Of a stretch of 64,000 bases of DNA, positions 59,501 to 64,000 are shown one piece after another (position 1 is the first letter of the stretch; every line of letters begins with the position of its first letter). Source of the stretch: Saksenaea vasiformis B4078 (lineage: Eukaryota; Mucoromycota; Mucoromycetes; Mucorales; Saksenaeaceae); the NCBI GenBank assembly GCA_000697055.1, contig JNDT01002355.1, forward strand, positions 248,001 to 312,000, given 5' to 3'. The translations under genes were made by a program, and so were the position numbers. The notes under the pieces are model-generated. The model saw nothing but the letters and a program-made list of their open reading frames with translations, searched no databases and was not told the origin of the DNA.

Positions 59501-61669
59501 AAGCATAATCGTTTTAGAAATTATATCATGCTTGCTTAGTTCCAGAGCCTGACTATTCGCCTCAACTCCATCAAAATGTATTCCTTGAACTAACTGAGGG
59601 AATTCGACCATAAGACCTTCGTTTTTGCTGTATAGCCTTTTGATCTCCAAACTCTGTTCGTCAGCAAGAAGCTCATACGTTGGCTTCAATGACTTAAACT
59701 GAATACGCTGTTGATTTCTTTGCGTGGACTGAATCCACTCTTCGTACTTTGTGAATGAGTGACCTCCTTCACAACAAAAGCTTGTGAATACGACTTGGGA
59801 TTTCAATAATAAGGGTATTCATACCGGTTATCTCCAAATGCTTAGATGTCATACTAAATATCTTTCCAATAGCACGCACGGGATTGTTTATCATCCAACT
59901 CTCTGGAGGACCACTCGGACCAATTGTATATATCATTCTCCCGCCTATAAAGGATCATATTAATCTGACTGTAATGACAATATAAAAAGAAAGAAAAGTA
60001 AAGCAAGTCTCTACCAAGAGCGATAACAGAAGGGTAGTAGTATCCGAAGCAACCAAACACTTTCTGTAAGCATTTGTACTTTTCTGTATCAGATCCGATT
60101 TTCAACGCCTTATCGACCGCTTCTTTGAATTTTTCGGTTCCTTTGATAAATTTTCGATCAAGCACAAGCTACCATATGTACGTTAGTTAACTTTTGGATG
60201 TTTGCTCATCATAATAACAGGCGTAATTTTGGTAGTTGAGAAAGGATTTTGATTTTGGGTTGTGTGCAGCTTACCTCTCTATGAGTTAAGTACACCACGT
60301 AGTACCTACATTCTCGTGTTGAAGACTGCAATCTACCGCCATTTTTGTATAGGTGGTGTGATATGGCACCCCGCAAAAACCCAACATCGTCCACAGACGT
60401 TTCAGACAGTTCGGTGTGAAGAAACGCATGTGCGTCACTGGTGGCTCCTAGCATTTTTTCGCGTACCTCGCATTCTATTAATGGATCATCTCCAATGGAC
60501 ACCAGTCGCAGTAAGTGACAGATATCACTTTTGTCAATTAGCTCGACGGTCATCTCGTCGGATAAGGATCCATCGACATGGACACCCTTAGCTATGCCCG
60601 TTTGCTGCATCCTAGTGGAATGAATAAGGCTATTTTGCATTTCAGAAGGGCCTATAAGAGCGTCTACGGGGTGGCCAAACGATTCAGGAGGGTAACCAAC
60701 TAAAGGCTGCATCTGGTTACGTTGCAGATATTGCGTTTTGTATATACGTTGAATCTCTGCGCTGCATATGTCGTCCAAAAGATCATATATCGGGTTTACA
60801 TCAAGTAACTTAACGGAAAGCTCGGAGTTGGATGTACTTTTCAGCCAACCTTCAAGATCATGATTGTCATATAATAAATTCGTGTCTCCCCCTAAATATC
60901 CGTATCATTAATGCTTGGGTTAAGTCAGGTGGCATAGCATACCAAAAGCTTCCCAATGGAGATCGTCATTAAGAACTGTTTGGAAAGTGTTATATATGCC
61001 GACGCTTGTATCAGGTGTAGACTGGTCGTATCGAAACTTCCCCCCTGCCCATATGCTTTAATGATATACCAACAATACTGGTACTAACCTGTTATTATCC
61101 AGTATGGATAATAGTAGCCGTATTCCTTAAAAATATTCTCTAATGCCATGAATTTTTCACGATCATCAGGTGCCTGGATTGCTTTATCGACCGCCTCTTC
61201 AAAATCTTTAGTTGTTTGAACAGCAGTGGGTGGAATAAACACCTATTTGAAGCAGTTATTGCTGGACTTCTTCATACTTATTTGCAATACTAACGTATCG
61301 TCTGTATATATCATAACCTCTTTCTTGCTCCCGATGCTCTTTCAATACAGCATTTTCGGCGGCGGCGTTAAAGGGAGGTATTCCAGGGAGTGGAGTCTTG
61401 ATGTATGATCCTATATTGCCTGAACTCACAAACCTAATCGACTCTGGAATTGGGATAGCTCGATCTGGATATGCGTAGATACGCTGGCCGTGCTTTAACT
61501 CGGCTGCCTGCTTGGTAGCTGGTCGAGCTTTAGCATCGACTCCACGTACCCAGCTTGGGAATGTATTTGTGCTTAGCTTTCAAAGGATTGTTACTAAAAC
61601 GCAGGGCTCGTTGCAGATGTTCCTCACAGAAAATATGTAATCTTCCAAATGTACTTGTGGTTTTCTCAT
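56559..61669 (-). CDS. Triple MACPF-like/FAR1-finger/beta-trefoil/Sel1-repeat protein
   Basis: Fourteen exons (61,628-61,669, 61,295-61,576, 61,089-61,242, 60,943-61,044, 60,275-60,891, 60,015-60,168, 59,825-59,944, 59,270-59,766, 59,058-59,214, 58,745-59,008, 58,424-58,689, 58,248-58,373, 57,761-58,200 and 56,559-57,714) close in phase and give about 1,458 residues with no internal stop. Three MACPF-like modules: motifs RGVDAKA, KGVHVDG and QGIHFDG; GYYYP then GG near 150, 441 and 699; FGGD, TGGH and VGGE near 193, 490 and 796, each followed by a W and a PIYDLL, PTYELL or PIYRLL stretch. Residues about 890-985 look like a FAR1/WRKY-GCM1 finger (C930, C956 and HNH 983-985). Residues about 995-1120 resemble a MIR/beta-trefoil (VKYGDTVRLKN). 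Divergent Sel1 repeats run to the end. Exon 1 is the weakest; function unknown. Confidence 0.75.
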
Positions 61670-63216
61670 GGGAAAAGATACTCTGATGATTCTCTCTCAG
61701 CTGTTATTTTATATAAATTTGCAAGGTTAAAGTTCGGAACAAGACAGCTTTTAGGGTGTCACAATGATATTGTTGGAAGGTTAGACCAGCGACTGATGCA
61801 ATCAAAGAGACACTGATACTACTTGGTATTCTCATTTTGTCAAGTAAATGTACATATCAAATACCACCGCTAAACTACAGTGTACTGCAAAGAAAGCTGC
61901 AAGAGACGATAACCGAGGAACTATTACGTAACACCATCCGGTGCCTTTGTGCTCCCTCAACAGATTCGGTCATATCGTTCGCGACAACCTTGTATTCATC
62001 TTTAACCGCTATCGATTGTTTGGAATTAATCAGGATAAATGGTTTGGTCCTTTATTAGAAATAAATGATAGTTGCGGCCACCGATTGCACATTACACTGA
62101 GGCTCTTGGATATGAAGAGAGCAGTTTTCGGATTGCTATTCAACTCAATGGCAATCGAGCGTATGCAATCAGCATGGGCTACACTTCCGCGGACGGATTC
62201 TATAACGCCACTTGACATGGGTATTATCACACGAGCAACATCTGACAAAAAGCGCCGCCGAGAATCATTCTATGAATCACGAAAGAAGTTGAGATACTGT
62301 TAGCAACTGCAAGTAAAGTGTCAACAGGAATGAAGCAGAGATGCGAACGGAGATAGAGGAAGCGATAGATAATGAGGAAACCACAAGGAAGCTGTCCAAG
62401 GAAATCGCTAAAGAAGGAAGAGGCATTGCCGCGTTAAAGCAAGATATCGCCGTTTTAACACATCCAGACATGTCCAAAACGTCGAATACAAAGTCAGACA
62501 CGATCAACCGTCTTCGCCAGGCGAAACAACGAAGAACCGAGAAGGAATTAGCATTAAATTCTGAAAGGACAAGACTTTCAAGTGCTAGGAGCAGAACATA
62601 TATCTTAAGAAAGGTAAATACACATATCTTTTGAAGAATAAGATCTAAAGAAATGCATCGCTAGTAACTGCATAATTTGCTCTCCAACAAAATGAGGCAC
62701 GAAAGAAAATGCGAAGGACAAGAGGGTAAGGCAACTGAAGACGCCTTCCCGGCATTCTAGAAGCTTGGCTGCGAAGATCCATCTGAACACATGAAATTAA
62801 ACAACCTTCCAGATGCAAAGAGCACTTCTGCAGGACCGATTACTGACTAGTGACTATGTCGACAACTGTTAGCGTTCCATCTCCTCAGTACAATTTCCAT
62901 ATCGAGATATACGAGAGATATAGCATCTTGGAAGCCCACGATGATGGATCGCCTGTTAAAATTTCGGCATTCCACGGATGATCGAGCCAACGTACTCTCA
63001 GCGGGAGTCTAGGAGACAGCTGACACTGCCAGATTCAGAGTCCGGAGCCTATGGAGGAGGTAAAGATTCCCTCTTCTTTTTTTTGGCTGCGATTTCTGTG
63101 TAATCTCTCTCTTTTGTTTAGACCGTCGCCACCCTCTACGTAGCATGTCCTTCAAGACGTTGTGCCTGAGCGAAGCAAACGTTGTAGCTTCTATGATATT
63201 ATTGTTTGGTGTTTTA
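61670..63216. other. Region with degraded plus-strand coding remnants
   Basis: Several plus-strand open stretches without a common frame: about 61,941-62,303 (no ATG; MKRAVFGLLFNSMAIERMQS), 62,341-62,634, and near 62,870 (PSPQYNFHIEIYERYSILEA). An intron-like GTAAAG to TTTGTTTAG stretch lies at about 63,061-63,121. Together they look like a decayed gene, perhaps transposon-derived, but no family is recognised. Confidence 0.35.
62341..62634 (+). CDS. Charged coiled-coil open frame, possible exon
   Basis: ATG-started frame of 97 codons rich in Lys, Glu and Arg (EIEEAIDNEETTRKL, KQRRTEKELALNSERTRL), probably helical. It ends just after a good donor-like AAG/GTAAAT (near 62,613), so it may be an exon of a larger decayed gene. 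No family recognised. Confidence 0.35.
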   Translation: MRTEIEEAIDNEETTRKLSKEIAKEGRGIAALKQDIAVLTHPDMSKTSNTKSDTINRLRQAKQRRTEKELALNSERTRLSSARSRTYILRKVNTHIF

Positions 63217-63370
63217 GCGTCGGCTTAGCATAAACCTTATGGAATTTAAGCGGAGCAATTCCGAGCTTCCAGATGGATAAAGATGTGACAGAATCTACAA
63301 CAAACCTTCCTTCTTTTCAATGAGCTCTTACAACGAAAATGAGAATCGATCAGCGGGTGTAACAAAAAAA
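63217..63370 (+). promoter_or_regulatory. Copied upstream segment, copy 4 (inverted, right edge)
   Basis: Reads on the plus strand as the reverse complement of copies 1-3: TCGGCTTAGCATAAACC, then GAATTTAAGCGG, ATTCCGAGC, GATAAAGATGTGACAGA and TTTTCAATGAGCTCTTACAACG, up to an ATG at 63,371. So the family upstream segment lies in both orientations about 55-60 kb apart. Confidence 0.6.
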
Positions 63371-64000
63371 ATGCCATCTTTTATGTGCGGCTTTCTGAGG
63401 CTATCAATAGGTTAGTTGGTTTTTGGCACATGAAGGCAATTTGCGCAGAGACCAGCAAGACGTTACTCTGAGTAACAAAGCAGCCGATCAAGAACATGAA
63501 GCTTTGCAACGCAAAAACGAAGGAAACCTGTTCAGTGATGAGGACGCCGAGCATGATGGCGTCATTGACCTTATCAGCATAATGCAAAAAGCAGACGGTC
63601 ATCAAAATGAAGATGCGTAAGACGAGTGTGAAAATACACGGAATTATGAAGGAAGCGTAGACAAAGATAACATAAATGGTATTAGCTTGCACCAAGACTC
63701 AATTGATCTGGATGCTGAACGGGAGCAATTCAAAGCTTGGCGAGAAACACTATCGTGGGTTAGATACGGACAAAGACTACGTTAAAGCAATGGAATGGTA
63801 CAGAAAGGCAGCCGAGCAAGGAAATAATGAAGCACAAACTAGACTTGGAGATATGCATAGATATGGTCGAGGTGTGAGTCGAAATGACAGGACAGCAGCT
63901 GAATGGTACAAGAAGTCGGCGGATCAAGGAAATGGTGATGCGCAAACCAAACTTGGGGATATGTACTATCGTGGGCTAGGCGTATATCAAGATTACAAGA
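63371..64000 (+). pseudogene. Sel1-repeat gene fragment F, internally deleted (runs off right edge)
   Basis: The ATG at 63,371 begins MPSFMCGF, like the family start MSSMC, but after about 14 codons the frame stops. Linker sequence matching paralogue A resumes at once (EGNLRRDQQ, NEGNLFSDEDAEHD), so the whole MACPF-like part is missing. A TAA follows at 63,618-63,620, and one extra base near 63,737 shifts frame before intact Sel1 repeats (DKDYVKAMEWYRKAAEQGN, LGDMHRYGRGVSR) that most resemble paralogue C. The frame is open to the window end. It is a mosaic of paralogues, on the opposite strand from the other members. Confidence 0.65.

Noticed and set aside
1..64000. Search for tRNA genes, CRISPR arrays and telomere repeats
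   Set aside because: No B-box-like GGTTCGAATCC with a matching acceptor stem, no regularly spaced identical repeats and no TTAGGG-type tract were seen by eye; a tRNAscan run would be needed to exclude tRNAs.

Overview
The window is nuclear DNA from a fungus, most likely Mucoromycota and probably Mucorales. The signs are many introns of about 50-60 bases, T/A-rich spacers, fungal gene families (GPI-anchored chitin deacetylase, Adp1-type ABCG transporter, class II histone deacetylase, DGAT2, dal5-type permease) and an expanded Sel1-repeat family. The order is inferred, not proven. All gene models were built by hand from open frames, splice sites and motifs; where all exon phases close, the entry says so.

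The left end (1-10,811, minus strand) is a tandem array of one gene family. Its proteins combine a MACPF/perforin-like module with a C-terminal array of Sel1 repeats. One member (8,370-10,811) is intact. Two (1,373-4,050 and 4,440-6,960) carry stops and frameshifts, one (1-1,410) is a truncated paralogue joined to its neighbour, and one (7,609-7,776) is only a start fragment. Several share a copied upstream segment of about 165 bases. A gene-poor tract (10,812-14,819) follows.

The middle (14,820-54,948) is an ordinary core-gene block: RPA43 and a branched-chain aminotransferase (divergent), a chitin deacetylase, an esterase-like protein lacking catalytic residues, DGAT2, an ABCG transporter, an AT-hook/Tudor-like/histone deacetylase fusion, DRE2, ketopantoate hydroxymethyltransferase, mitochondrial IF-3, a small GPI-type cell-surface protein, a GPCR-like protein with a very long tail, a secreted low-complexity protein, a FetB-like permease, a coiled-coil protein, a CK1-like kinase, an MFS permease and a small MIR-domain protein. 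The spacers hold a dispersed repeat pair, a degenerate tandem repeat and a CACTA-like miniature transposon.

The right end (56,559-64,000) returns to the MACPF/Sel1 family. It has an apparently intact 14-exon gene of about 1,458 codons with three tandem MACPF-like modules, a FAR1-type zinc-finger-like segment, a beta-trefoil/MIR-like segment and Sel1-like repeats. At the edge, on the opposite strand, is a broken relative that carries the same copied upstream segment as the left array. This multi-domain family, its conserved introns and its copy-and-decay history are the most unusual content of the window.
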